A stretch of 64,000 bases of DNA. Origin: Microbacterium schleiferi (GTDB lineage Bacteria > Actinomycetota > Actinomycetes > Actinomycetales > Microbacteriaceae). Of the stretch, positions 19,378 to 29,381 are shown one piece after another. The DNA lies in assembly GCF_015565955.1 (NCBI RefSeq), contig NZ_CP064760.1, positions 620,001 through 684,000 on the forward strand. Reading direction: 5' to 3'. Each line of letters begins with the position of its first letter. Position 1 is the first letter of the stretch. The position numbers and the translations under genes are program-made. Under the pieces are notes generated by a model that did no database searches, was not told the origin of the DNA, and saw nothing but the letters and a program-made list of their open reading frames with translations.

Positions 19378-19726
19378 GGCCGCGAGCCTGCCCGCCTCCC
19401 GCCCCCAGGCTTTCCGAGGTCTTGGCGCCGGTGGACGAGGCCTCAGCTACCGGCGCTGGGGAGGAATCGTCGCCGATCCGCCCGGCCCGATCGCAGGATC
19501 AATCACGGTGGCCGACCTCGGCAGGGCGGCCAAGCGCCTTCTCCTCCTGCGTTCGGGACACGGCCGCCGTCGGTTGTGGCGCGCGCCGCCGGGGGAGGGG
19601 CGGACGGATGCCGTATCGGGGAGCGGTGGATGGCGGCGGCGGTGATGCGGGTCGGAGGGGCGGATGCCGTCGCTGGTGAGGCGGGGCGGTGAGGCAGGGC
19701 GGGGCGGGCGGGCGGCGTGCCGTGGG
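19378..19726. other. Gene-free interval with inverted-repeat element copy 4
   Basis: 349 bases between two minus-strand genes. Apart from element copy 4 it is G-rich low-complexity sequence (for example 19590-19720) in which I see no credible gene, terminator or promoter. Confidence 0.5.
19484..19559. repeat. Intergenic inverted-repeat element, copy 4 of 7
   Basis: Left arm GGCCCGATCGCAGGA (19484-19498), right arm TCCTGCGTTCGGGAC (19545-19559); 13 of 15 positions pair. Lies between the TetR gene and the DUF559 gene. Confidence 0.8.
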
Positions 19727-20404
19727 TCAGAGGTCGAGGGAGGAGTGCAGGCGGCGCGTGACCTCGGCCAGCGGCATCCGCTTGGGGAACACCGCCACCA
19801 CGACGTCGTCGGGGCTCGGATGCTCGGGGTCGGGGTGCACTCCGAATTTGCGCATGAGGTCATCGAGCGCGGTGCGCAGCACCGACACCGGCACGGGTTC
19901 GCGGTCGCGCAGCAACTGCCGCAGCACGTGGTTGTGGACAGCCGCGACGGATGCCGAGAAACCGACCGCGTCGATCGGATCGAGGCCCGGCAGGGCTCCG
20001 CGCAGGTACTCGTCAAAGAGGCGTTCGTAGCGGAACACGGTGACGATCTCGCGCTCGCGAAGCGCCGGAACCTTCCGGACCACCGAGTAGCGGCGCCGAG
20101 CGAGCTCGGGGTCGGCGGCGAAGTGCTCGAACACCGTGATCGCCGCCTCGCACACCGCGACCCACGGGTTCTCGTGCGGGCGCGACAGGTCCTCGCGCAG
20201 CTGGGCGAGGAGCAGCTCGTGGTCCGCGAACACGACGTCGTCCTTGCCGCCGAACTGACGGAAGAATGTCGACCGGGAGCTGCCGGCGGCCTGCGCGATC
20301 TGCTCGACGGATGTCGCATCGAAGCCGTTCCGATCGAACAGGTCGAGCGCGACGGCGACGACCGCGGTCCGCGATGACGGCGCGGCGGCAGTGGTGTCGG
20401 ACAT
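19727..20404 (-). CDS. TetR/AcrR-family transcriptional regulator
   Basis: 225 residues. The N-terminal helix-turn-helix is clear: AVVAVALDLFDRNGFDATSVEQIAQAAGSSRSTFFRQFGGKDDVV (about residues 13-58). The C-terminal ligand-binding part is all-helical with no recognisable ligand signature. It is divergently placed 190 bases from the large glycosyltransferase gene, so it could act on that gene, on itself, or on something elsewhere. No palindromic operator was found with confidence in the 20405-20590 gap. Confidence 0.9.
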   Translation of the reverse strand: MSDTTAAAPSSRTAVVAVALDLFDRNGFDATSVEQIAQAAGSSRSTFFRQFGGKDDVVFADHELLLAQLREDLSRPHENPWVAVCEAAITVFEHFAADPELARRRYSVVRKVPALREREIVTVFRYERLFDEYLRGALPGLDPIDAVGFSASVAAVHNHVLRQLLRDREPVPVSVLRTALDDLMRKFGVHPDPEHPSPDDVVVAVFPKRMPLAEVTRRLHSSLDL

Positions 20405-20590
20405 GCCGTGAGCCTACCGCCGAGGGAACCTCAAGTTTGGCTCAGCTTTCCCTCAAGGAAGGGGCTGCCGAGCCCAGGATCACCCCACGAAACCGCAGCT
20501 TTCCGGTATCGGACGGTAGCGTCGCGATGCGGGAACGCTCCGGGTGCCCAGCATCCGTCGACCCGCCTTTGTTGTGTGAGGCCGCTGGCC

Positions 20591-23500
20591 ATGGACACGG
20601 GATGGATACGCAGGATGAGTGCACGCACAGCGTTGCCGTCGACCAGACGGCCGCAGTGGGGTTCCGAGAAGCGGCGCGAGCCGCTCTCGACCGTGCACGC
20701 GCGCCCGTCGGCCGCGAAGGTGGTGTGGGCGCGGATCGCGATCGGCGCGACGATCGCCGCGTGGATCGGCTACATGATCTTCACGATCCTGCCGCAGGTC
20801 TTCGCGAACGAGGGCGTGTTCCGGACGCTGGAGGCGATCCTCTACGCGTCTGTCGTGACGTTCCTGACGTTCTCGGCGCTGATGTACCTCGTCGCCCGCG
20901 AGGGAGCGTTCCGGCGGTTCCGCGGTCACGTGCGCGCGCCGCGCGGGCAGCTCGACCGCCACTTCGCCGACGGACACCACGACGGGCTGACGGTCCTCAT
21001 CCCCTCGTATGCGGAAGAGCCGGCCGTCGTGCGCAAGACGATGTGGTCGGCAGCGCTGCAGGAGTACCCGTCGCTGCGGGTCGTGCTGCTGCTCGATGAC
21101 AGCCCGTTCCCGACTGACCCCGTCGTGCAGGAACGGCTCGACGAGACCCGCCGCATCGCCTCCGACATCGAGGACGCTCTGGCCGAGCCGGGCGAGCGGT
21201 TCACGGAAGCGCTCCTGGCCTACGAGAACGAGTGGTTGCTGGGCGGCACGATTGCCCCGGATGCCGTCGATACGCTCCGCGACGAGTACGTCGCGGCCGT
21301 GGCGTGGTTGCGCGCCCTCGGCGACGACTGGCCGCACGAAGACCACGTCGACACGTTCTTCATCGACCAGGTCATCGGAGGACTTGCCGACGACCTCGAT
21401 GCGACCGCGTGCGCTCTCCAGGCCGCGCTGGATGCCGATGCCGCCCCCACCGGCGAGCGACTGCTGGAACTTCACCGTCGCCTGGTGCGGATCTTCACGG
21501 TCGAAGCCACGACCTTCGAACGCAAGCGGTACGCGTCGCTGTCGAACGAGCCGAACAAGGCGATGAACCTCAACGCCTACATCGGGCTGCTGGGCGGTCG
21601 CTACCACTCCCACCCGACCGACGAAGGGACCGTTCTGGTCAGGGTCGGTCCGGCGGACGAGGCCGACGTCGTCATCCCCGACACGCCCTATCTCCTCACT
21701 CTCGACGCCGACTCGCTGCTGCTGCGCGACTACTGTCTGCGGCTCGTCCACTTTCTGGAGCAGCCCGAGAACGAGCGCGTCGCGGTGACGCAGACGCCCT
21801 ACTCGTCGTTCCGGGGCGCCCCGACGCGTATCGAGCGTCTCGCGGGAGCGACCACCGACATCCAGCACATCCTGCACCAGGGGATGTCGGCGCACGACGC
21901 GACGTTCTGGGTGGGCGCCAACGCCGTCATCCGGCGGCGGGCGCTCGAAGACATCGTGCAGGTCGAGACGGTCAACGGCTACGAGGTGCGCCGCTACGTG
22001 CAGGACCGTACCGTCATCGAGGACACCGAATCGAGCATCGACCTTGCCGACCACGGCTGGTCCCTGGTCAACTACCCCGAGCGGCTGAGCTACAGCGCGA
22101 CCCCGCCCGACTTCGGATCGCTCGTCGTGCAGCGCCGTCGGTGGGCCAACGGCGGTCTGCTGATCATGCCGAAGTTCCTGAAGTACGCGCAGCGGCGCCG
22201 CAAGTCGCATCGGCCGATCACGATCGCCGAGTGGATGCTGCGCACCAACTACATGGCATCGCTGGCGTGGGCATCCTTTGGCCTGATCATGCTGCTGACG
22301 TATCCGTTCGATAGCAGGCTGCTGAGCCCGCTGGTCGTGTTCGCGGCTCTGCCCTACTTCATCTCGCAGGCCAGTGACCTGCGTTACTCGGGTTATCGCA
22401 CGATCGATATCTTCCGGATCTACGGTTTCAACCTGATTCTCTTGCCCGTCAACCTCGCGGGCGTCCTCAAGTCGATCGAGCAGGCCCTCACCGGCAAGAA
22501 GATCCCGTTCGCGCGCACCCCGAAGGTGCGAAACCGAACGGCCACGCAGCTGCTGTACGTGGTCGCTCCGTACGCGATCGTCATCTTCTCGGTCTTCACC
22601 GCGTGGTGGAACATCCTTCACGAGAACTGGGGCACGGCGGCCTTTGCCGCATTCAACGCGACCCTCGCGGCGTGGGCGATCGTCGAGAACATCGGCATCC
22701 TCGCCTCGATCGCCGACACGTGGCTTGGTCTCACCGACTGGATGTGGGTGGATGCGAACCCGCAGAAGCGGAAGCGCAGCAAGACCGGGCAACGGCCGCA
22801 AGCGGATTGGCGGGCGGCGCTCTACCACGGTCACCCGGCCCCGGGCGAGACCGCGCCGGCCTATCTGCCGCCGCCGACGGTTCCCGTACGGCCGATGATG
22901 CTCGAACTCACGACCCTCGACGAACCGGCCATGGCCGACCCTGAGGGGCTGGTTCTGGCTGCGCCGACCGCGATAGACCCACCGGAGCCCGATCCGGTGC
23001 CGGCGACCGAACCCGAGGTCGCCGACGCCGAGGTGGCTGCCGAGCCGGAACCCGAAACGGTGCCGGCAGCCGCCCCGGCGGCTCGCGACGATGAGGCGGA
23101 TGTCGCCGAGCCGGATGCCGAGACCGGCGATCCGGAGTGGGTGCCGAGCGCCGACGCAGCGCCCCTCGCCGAGCCCGCGCGCGAGCCTGTCGCGAGCCCG
23201 TTCCAGCCCGAGCCCGAACCGACGGTGGCCGGAGTTGCCGTCGAGTCCGCGCCCGAGCCCGAGCCTGTCGCGCAGACCGAGGTGTTCCGCCCCACCTATG
23301 CGATCGCCCCCGCGTACGGCATGGAGCTGGTCCCCGACCTGTGGATGCCGGGGCCGGGCGGACACGTCGTCTCGGCCGAGTGGGATGACTTCGGTGACGC
23401 CGCTGACCATCCCATCGACGTCGCCGTCAGCGCGTGGACGCCCGCAGAAAGCACAGATCGGGCCATCCAGGTCTTCCCGCCGGCCGAGCCCGCTCGCGTC

Positions 23501-24316
23501 GAGCCGGCGCCCGCGGCGTGGAGTGCTGCACCGCAGCTCCCGCGCCAGACCGTTCCGGCGACGGGCGAGGCCACGCAGCAGGACATCGCCACCCGGTCCG
23601 CCCCGGAGCCGCCCCCGTGGTGGCAGCAGGATGCGCCGCAGCCCGTGTATCCGCGGTGGGAAACCTCCGCTCCGGCGGCGGTAACCCCGTGGCAGGTGCA
23701 CTCGTCCTCGGCCGCGCAGTACCCGGCACAGCACTACCCGGCACAGCACTACCCGGCACAGCACTACCCGGCACAGCACTACCCGGCACAGCACTACCCG
23801 GCACAGCAGTTCCCGGCACAGCAGTTCCCGGTCGCGCAGCAGTACCCGGAACAGCACTACTCGGCCCCGCAGCACCAGGAACAGCGCTACCCGGCGCAGC
23901 ACTACTCGCAGGCGCAGTACCCGGCGCAGCTGCACGACACCACGTCGGATGGCGGCGCGCCCTCGACGCTGCCTGCCTGGCGGGGACAGGCCACATACCC
24001 GTCGACGTCGTCGCCGTGGGACGCTCAGCAGGCGGCAGCCCACGAGGGTCACCCCGGGTGGCAGAGCCCGGTTCAGTCCGATCTCTACCCGCCGGAAATG
24101 GTCCCGGATCAGGCGCCGGCTGGGTCCGGCTGGGCTCCTGCTCCTGTTCCGGCGCCGACGGAGTGGCCCGCGCCCCCGCAGACCGCCGCGCGGAACTCTC
24201 CCGATGCCGTGCCGGTCGGTGTCCCGCCGGGCCGGATGCCGATTCGCAACGAGGTCCCCCTCTCGCCGAATGCCCCCGTGTCGCGCCCCGTGCGCGGCCG
24301 AGGTCGCGGGTGGTGA
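20591..24316 (+). CDS. Processive GT2 polysaccharide synthase (cellulose/hyaluronan synthase-like) with long Pro/Glu- and YPAQH-rich tail
   Basis: Membrane glycosyltransferase, about 1241 residues from the ATG at 20591 (GAGG at 20576-20579); an alternative ATG is at 20615. Two N-terminal TM helices (IAIGATIAAWIGYMIFTIL and ILYASVVTFLTFSALMYLV) precede the GT2 domain with VVLLLDDSPFP, the DxD motif LTLDADSLL, the acceptor-site VIEDTESS and the processive-synthase motif QRRRW (about residue 514). Three to five more TM helices follow (about residues 545-710). The last ~500 residues are disordered: first Glu/Pro/Ala-rich, then YPAQH pentapeptide repeats, then Pro-rich. Its TGA overlaps the GTG of the GH18 gene, so the two are made together. 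The product is probably an exported beta-linked polymer; the sugar cannot be told. Confidence 0.85.
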   Translation: MDTGWIRRMSARTALPSTRRPQWGSEKRREPLSTVHARPSAAKVVWARIAIGATIAAWIGYMIFTILPQVFANEGVFRTLEAILYASVVTFLTFSALMYLVAREGAFRRFRGHVRAPRGQLDRHFADGHHDGLTVLIPSYAEEPAVVRKTMWSAALQEYPSLRVVLLLDDSPFPTDPVVQERLDETRRIASDIEDALAEPGERFTEALLAYENEWLLGGTIAPDAVDTLRDEYVAAVAWLRALGDDWPHEDHVDTFFIDQVIGGLADDLDATACALQAALDADAAPTGERLLELHRRLVRIFTVEATTFERKRYASLSNEPNKAMNLNAYIGLLGGRYHSHPTDEGTVLVRVGPADEADVVIPDTPYLLTLDADSLLLRDYCLRLVHFLEQPENERVAVTQTPYSSFRGAPTRIERLAGATTDIQHILHQGMSAHDATFWVGANAVIRRRALEDIVQVETVNGYEVRRYVQDRTVIEDTESSIDLADHGWSLVNYPERLSYSATPPDFGSLVVQRRRWANGGLLIMPKFLKYAQRRRKSHRPITIAEWMLRTNYMASLAWASFGLIMLLTYPFDSRLLSPLVVFAALPYFISQASDLRYSGYRTIDIFRIYGFNLILLPVNLAGVLKSIEQALTGKKIPFARTPKVRNRTATQLLYVVAPYAIVIFSVFTAWWNILHENWGTAAFAAFNATLAAWAIVENIGILASIADTWLGLTDWMWVDANPQKRKRSKTGQRPQADWRAALYHGHPAPGETAPAYLPPPTVPVRPMMLELTTLDEPAMADPEGLVLAAPTAIDPPEPDPVPATEPEVADAEVAAEPEPETVPAAAPAARDDEADVAEPDAETGDPEWVPSADAAPLAEPAREPVASPFQPEPEPTVAGVAVESAPEPEPVAQTEVFRPTYAIAPAYGMELVPDLWMPGPGGHVVSAEWDDFGDAADHPIDVAVSAWTPAESTDRAIQVFPPAEPARVEPAPAAWSAAPQLPRQTVPATGEATQQDIATRSAPEPPPWWQQDAPQPVYPRWETSAPAAVTPWQVHSSSAAQYPAQHYPAQHYPAQHYPAQHYPAQHYPAQQFPAQQFPVAQQYPEQHYSAPQHQEQRYPAQHYSQAQYPAQLHDTTSDGGAPSTLPAWRGQATYPSTSSPWDAQQAAAHEGHPGWQSPVQSDLYPPEMVPDQAPAGSGWAPAPVPAPTEWPAPPQTAARNSPDAVPVGVPPGRMPIRNEVPLSPNAPVSRPVRGRGRGW
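23717..23821 (+). repeat. 15-base minisatellite encoding YPAQH repeats
   Basis: Seven tandem 15-base units; the five at 23732-23806 are identical (CACTACCCGGCACAG) and the flanking ones differ by one or two bases. Degenerate copies extend to about 23935. The unit length is a multiple of three, so copy-number change would not break the frame of the glycosyltransferase. Confidence 0.95.
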
Positions 24317-25893
24317 GCGACAAGGCGGCGAGCAGCGCCCAGGAGCGCCGAGCGGATGGTCCGCACGCCGGAAAGCGTCTGTCGCCGTGGCGGGTCATGC
24401 TCGGCATCCTCATCGCCGCAGCCGCCGGCGTTGCCATCTGGTTCGGGTTCCACACCGTCACCGATCGCGTCGTCGTCGATCCGAATCAGCCCTGGTTCGC
24501 GGCCTACGTCGACACCACGCTCACGCCCGCCTACCCCTTCGAGACGCCGGCATCCGACGCTGACGAGGATGTCGTTCTCGGCTTTGTCGTGGCCGCCGAC
24601 GAGAGCACCTGCGAACCGTCCTGGGGAGCAGCGTATTCGCTGGATCAGGCCGCGCGAGACCTGGATCTCGACCGCCGCATTGCCCGGCTCAGACAGCAGG
24701 GCGGCGACGTCGTCGTGAGCTTCGGCGGGCGCGACAACACCGAGTTGGCAGCGGCCTGCTCGGATGCCGAGTCGCTCGCCGCGGCCTACAAGGCGGTCAT
24801 CGACCGCTACGACCTCACCATCATCGATCTCGACATCGAGGGCGACGCGCTGCAGGATGCCGCGGTCGGCGCGCGCAGAGCACAGGCGCTGCGCATCCTT
24901 CAAGATGAGCGTGACGAGAACGATCCACTCACGGTCTGGGTCACCCTCCCCGTCACGCCCTCGGGCCTTGACGCTGCCGGTGAGGCCGCCGCCGCGCAGC
25001 TGATCGACGCGGGTGTTCAACTCGGCGGGATCAACGCCATGACGATGGACTACGGCGTGGACCTGGACGGCCAGACGATGGGCGAGGCTGCGATCTCGGC
25101 GATCACCGGTGTTCGTGACCAGCTCGTGGACATGCTCCGAGGCACCGACGAGCCGCTGACCTCCGCTGCTGCGTGGGCTCGCATCGGTGCAACACCGATG
25201 ATCGGGCAGAACGACATCGTTGACGAAGTGTTCACGATGGAGGATGCCGCCCAGCTCAACCAGTTCGCGCTGGATGCCGGACTCGGACGCCTCTCGATGT
25301 GGTCAGCTAATCGCGACCGATCCTGCGGCGACAACTACGCCGACGTCCGGATCGTGTCCAACTATTGCAGTGGCGTCGACCAGGGCCAGGAGAGCTTCGC
25401 GGTGACGCTCGGAGACGGACTCACCACGACGGGGACCGCCGCCAGCCATACGCCTGTGCCGCTACCCAGCGCGTCGGTGACCGACGACCCCGCCGCCAGC
25501 CCGTACCCGATCTGGAACGCGGATACGCGCTACCTCGCGGGGTCGAAAGTGGTGTGGCACGGCATGGTCTACACGGCCAAGTGGTGGACGCGAGGTGACG
25601 TTCCCGACGACCCGATGGTCAGCGGCGCCGAAAGTCCGTGGGACCTCGTGGGTCCCGTGCTTCCCGGGGAGACCCCGTACGTCGTGCCGACGCTCCCACC
25701 CGGGACCTACCCCGACTGGTCGGGCGACACCGTCTACCGCGAGGGCGATCGGGTCCTCTACGAGGGCGTGCCCTTCGAGGCGAAGTGGTGGACGCAGGGC
25801 GATAGCCCGGCCGCGGCATCCGACGACCTCGACGGATCGCCGTGGGTTCCGCTGACCGTGGCGCAGATCGAGCAGATCGTCGGCAGCGGCTGA
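24313..25893 (+). CDS. Membrane-anchored GH18 chitinase-like protein with two chitin-binding (CBM5/12-type) modules
   Basis: 526 residues from a GTG that overlaps the TGA of the synthase gene (GTGA). One N-terminal TM helix ([18 protein letters not shown], about residues 30-48) anchors or exports it. The catalytic domain has the GH18 signature in the form TIIDLDIEG (D-x-D-x-E with Glu176 as probable acid/base), preceded by VVVSFGG and followed by NAMTMDYG. Two C-terminal modules of about 45 residues each end in AKWWTRGD and AKWWTQGD, the AKWWT motif of chitin-binding type-3/CBM5/12 domains. Such proteins cleave beta-1,4-GlcNAc chains; coupled to the synthase, it might trim or release the polymer, while chitin degradation is the alternative. 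Confidence 0.88.
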   Translation: MSDKAASSAQERRADGPHAGKRLSPWRVMLGILIAAAAGVAIWFGFHTVTDRVVVDPNQPWFAAYVDTTLTPAYPFETPASDADEDVVLGFVVAADESTCEPSWGAAYSLDQAARDLDLDRRIARLRQQGGDVVVSFGGRDNTELAAACSDAESLAAAYKAVIDRYDLTIIDLDIEGDALQDAAVGARRAQALRILQDERDENDPLTVWVTLPVTPSGLDAAGEAAAAQLIDAGVQLGGINAMTMDYGVDLDGQTMGEAAISAITGVRDQLVDMLRGTDEPLTSAAAWARIGATPMIGQNDIVDEVFTMEDAAQLNQFALDAGLGRLSMWSANRDRSCGDNYADVRIVSNYCSGVDQGQESFAVTLGDGLTTTGTAASHTPVPLPSASVTDDPAASPYPIWNADTRYLAGSKVVWHGMVYTAKWWTRGDVPDDPMVSGAESPWDLVGPVLPGETPYVVPTLPPGTYPDWSGDTVYREGDRVLYEGVPFEAKWWTQGDSPAAASDDLDGSPWVPLTVAQIEQIVGSG

Positions 25894-26021
25894 ACGCTCT
25901 CGAGCCTCGGAGTTCGGACCGTTCTGCTGCGGGTAGTAGGCTGATTTCTCGGTCGAACTCTCTCGACATCGAGACATCAGACACCCTTCACCCACCCGAC
26001 GCCGCAGCGGAGGACATCAGC

Positions 26022-27185
26022 GTGGATCTGTACGAGTACCAGGCACGAGACCTATTCGAGAAGTACGAGGTGCCGGTGCTCCCCGGCATCATCGCCGACA
26101 CGCCTGAGGAGGCGAGGGCGGCTGCCGAGAAGATCGGTGGCGTCGTCGTCGTCAAGGCGCAGGTCAAGACCGGAGGCCGCGGCAAGGCCGGCGGCGTCAA
26201 GGTCGCAAAGAATGCCGACGAGGCCTATGAGGCTGCCAAGGCGATTCTCGGGCTCGACATCAAGGGCCACATCGTCAAGCGGGTCATGGTCGCCGCGGGT
26301 GCGCAGATCGCGGAGGAGTACTACTTCTCGGTTCTGCTCGACCGCGCCAACCGGTCGTACCTGAGCCTGTGCTCGGTCGAGGGTGGCATGGAGATCGAAC
26401 AGCTCGCGGTCGAGAAGCCCGAGGCCCTCGCCCGGGTGGAGGTCGATCCCCTCGCCGGTATCACCCCCGAGAAGGCTCTCGAGATCGCCTCGGCTGCGGG
26501 CTTTGACGCCGAGCTTGCCCCGAAGGTCGCGGATGTCTTCGTCAAGCTCTTCGACGTCTACAAGGGCGAAGACGCGACCCTGGTGGAAGTCAACCCGCTC
26601 GTTCGCACCGAGTCCGGCGACATCATCGCCCTCGATGGCAAGGTCTCGATCGACGAGAACGCGGGCTTCCGTCACCCCGAGCACGCCGAGCTCGAGGACA
26701 AGGATGCCGCCGACCCGCTGGAGGCCAAGGCCAAGGCCAACGACCTCAATTACGTCAAGCTGGACGGCGCCGTCGGCATCATCGGCAACGGTGCTGGCCT
26801 CGTGATGTCGACGCTGGACGTCGTCGCGTACGCCGGAGAGGCACACGGCGGCGTCAAGCCCGCCAACTTCCTCGACATCGGCGGTGGCGCGTCAGCTGCC
26901 GTGATGGCTGCGGGCCTGGATGTCATCCTCGGCGACCCGCAGGTCAAGAGCGTGTTCGTCAACGTCTTCGGCGGCATCACGGCGTGCGACGCCGTCGCCA
27001 ACGGCATCAAGGGCGCACTCGACACGCTCGGTGACACGGCCTCCAAGCCGCTGGTCGTGCGCCTGGACGGCAACCGCGTCGAGGAGGGCCGCGCGATCCT
27101 GCGCGAGTACGCCCACCCGCTCGTGACCCTGGCCGAGACGATGGACGAGGGCGCCGACAAGGCTGCCGAGCTCGCCAACGCCTGA
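26022..27185 (+). CDS. sucC: Succinyl-CoA synthetase (ADP/GDP-forming) beta subunit
   Basis: 387 residues from a GTG at 26022, chosen because GCGGAGGA lies at 26008-26014 and the N-terminus ([19 protein letters not shown]) matches the family; the frame extends 60 codons further upstream without support. Forms the nucleotide-binding beta subunit of the TCA-cycle enzyme that converts succinyl-CoA to succinate with GTP/ATP formation. The ATP-grasp domain is visible ([39 protein letters not shown]), and the C-terminal CoA-ligase domain has [11 protein letters not shown] and FVNVFGGIT. Length equals the usual ~388. Followed 36 bases later by sucD. Confidence 0.98.
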   Translation: MDLYEYQARDLFEKYEVPVLPGIIADTPEEARAAAEKIGGVVVVKAQVKTGGRGKAGGVKVAKNADEAYEAAKAILGLDIKGHIVKRVMVAAGAQIAEEYYFSVLLDRANRSYLSLCSVEGGMEIEQLAVEKPEALARVEVDPLAGITPEKALEIASAAGFDAELAPKVADVFVKLFDVYKGEDATLVEVNPLVRTESGDIIALDGKVSIDENAGFRHPEHAELEDKDAADPLEAKAKANDLNYVKLDGAVGIIGNGAGLVMSTLDVVAYAGEAHGGVKPANFLDIGGGASAAVMAAGLDVILGDPQVKSVFVNVFGGITACDAVANGIKGALDTLGDTASKPLVVRLDGNRVEEGRAILREYAHPLVTLAETMDEGADKAAELANA

Positions 27186-28136
<951 letters not shown>

Positions 28137-28140
28137 CGAG

Positions 28141-28183
28141 ACACCCTCCGCGCCGCGAAACACCGCGGGTCGGAGGGTGTTTC
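28141..28183 (+). terminator. Probable intrinsic terminator after sucCD
   Basis: Stem ACACCCTCCG (28141-28150) pairs perfectly with CGGAGGGTGT (28171-28180), with an inner CGCG/CGCG extension, followed by TTCG. Starts four bases after the sucD stop. Confidence 0.75.
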
Positions 28184-28245
28184 GCTGTGACGATGGTGTC
28201 TCGCGGACGGGTGCGCGGGGGAGGGGTGGACGGTAGCCTGATGCT

Positions 28246-28680
28246 ATGCCGCTGACCGGAGAGTACAAGCCGTCCACGTCGGAGTGGGCGCGCACGCAGG
28301 CCGAAACCTACGAAGCCACGGGAGGCGCCGAGGGTGCAGTATTGCGGGGCAAGCCCGTCATCGTGCTCACGACGCTGGGCGCGAAGACCGGCGGGCTGCG
28401 CAAGACCGCCCTCATGCGCGTCGAACACGACGGCAGCTATGCCGTGATCGCCTCGAAGGGTGGCGCGCCCGACGAGCCCAAGTGGGCCGGCAACATGCGC
28501 AAGCATGCCGCCGTCGAGCTGCAGGATGGCGCGGCCAAGCGCGACTACATCGCTCGCGAGGTCGAGGGAGACGAGCGCGACCAGTGGTGGGCCCGTGCCG
28601 TCGAGGTCTGGCCCGACTACGCCGAGTATCAGAAGAAGACCGATCGGCTGATCGCGGTCTTCGTGCTCGACCCCGCCTGA
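28246..28680 (+). CDS. Nitroreductase-family deazaflavin-dependent oxidoreductase (second copy)
   Basis: 144 residues, split-beta-barrel family (DUF385/Ddn-like). Characteristic blocks are [48 protein letters not shown] and the C-terminal [21 protein letters not shown] with [10 protein letters not shown]. Closer to the Ddn/Rv-type consensus than the paralogue at 13824. Members reduce substrates with F420H2 or bind other flavins/haem; this one stands alone between sucCD and a membrane-protein gene. Confidence 0.92.
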   Translation: MPLTGEYKPSTSEWARTQAETYEATGGAEGAVLRGKPVIVLTTLGAKTGGLRKTALMRVEHDGSYAVIASKGGAPDEPKWAGNMRKHAAVELQDGAAKRDYIAREVEGDERDQWWARAVEVWPDYAEYQKKTDRLIAVFVLDPA

Positions 28681-28811
28681 GCGCGGGCGCACGGTTCTGC
28701 GCAGGCTGAGAGTCTGCTCGCAGTTCCCGGGTTTTTCCGGCCCGTCACCAGGTTCCGATCACGCGGGGGCGGCACAATACCCACAGCGCCGCCCGTGCGC
28801 CCGGAGCCACC

Positions 28812-29381
28812 ATGAACGACACCGCACGAGCCGCCTCAGCGAACTCGGCATCGCAGCGACGCACCCCCTGGTGGGTGTGGACGCTCGCAGGCGTCGGTGC
28901 GGCCGGGGTCGTCGCCTTCCTCGTCGTGATCGGGCTCGTGGTGGTGCCGCCCGCGCTGGCAAACCTGCGGACACAGGTGGCCAGCGCGCAGGACCCGCTC
29001 GTGATCGGGTCGGAGGCGGCATCCGTTGTGATCGCGGTTCCGGATGGGTGGCTGATCACCCACCCCGATGATGCGCACACCCTCATCGCAACGCCGGACC
29101 GCGGGATGATCGTCGATGTCACGCCGGCGGCCGGAGATCCTTCCGCCGCAGCCGCGGCAGCCGGGGTTGCCTCGCCGCTCGTCGAGACACTCGCCTCGGG
29201 GTTGACCGTCGCGCACGGCCCGCCGGTCCCGGCCGCCGACGAGGATGCCGCGAACGTCCCCGCTCTCGTCGCCGCCGTTGGGCCGGTGGCCGGCGGATCG
29301 GTCGTCTTCACGGCCTCCAGCGACGACCTCGATCGCTATCGGCCGGCACTGGCCAGCCTTCTCGAAGGGGTGAGACCATGA
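28812..29381 (+). CDS. Hypothetical single-pass membrane protein
   Basis: 189 residues. A short basic cytosolic N-terminus is followed by one TM helix (VWTLAGVGAAGVVAFLVVIGLVVVP, about residues 23-47); the rest is predicted outside the cell, Ala/Val-rich, with no domain I recognise. Its stop overlaps the ATG of the polysaccharide-deacetylase lipoprotein (ATGA), so the two are probably co-translated and may act together at the cell surface. Confidence 0.75.
   Translation: MNDTARAASANSASQRRTPWWVWTLAGVGAAGVVAFLVVIGLVVVPPALANLRTQVASAQDPLVIGSEAASVVIAVPDGWLITHPDDAHTLIATPDRGMIVDVTPAAGDPSAAAAAAGVASPLVETLASGLTVAHGPPVPAADEDAANVPALVAAVGPVAGGSVVFTASSDDLDRYRPALASLLEGVRP

Noticed and set aside
23717..23935. 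Regular short repeats that could suggest a CRISPR array
   Set aside because: Units are 15 bases with no spacers and lie in frame inside a coding region; this is a protein-coding minisatellite.
20480..24052. 1190-codon open frame on the minus strand opposite the polysaccharide synthase
   Set aside because: Arg/Val/Gly-rich translation without family motifs; it is the antisense shadow of a GC-rich gene with clear GT2 motifs.
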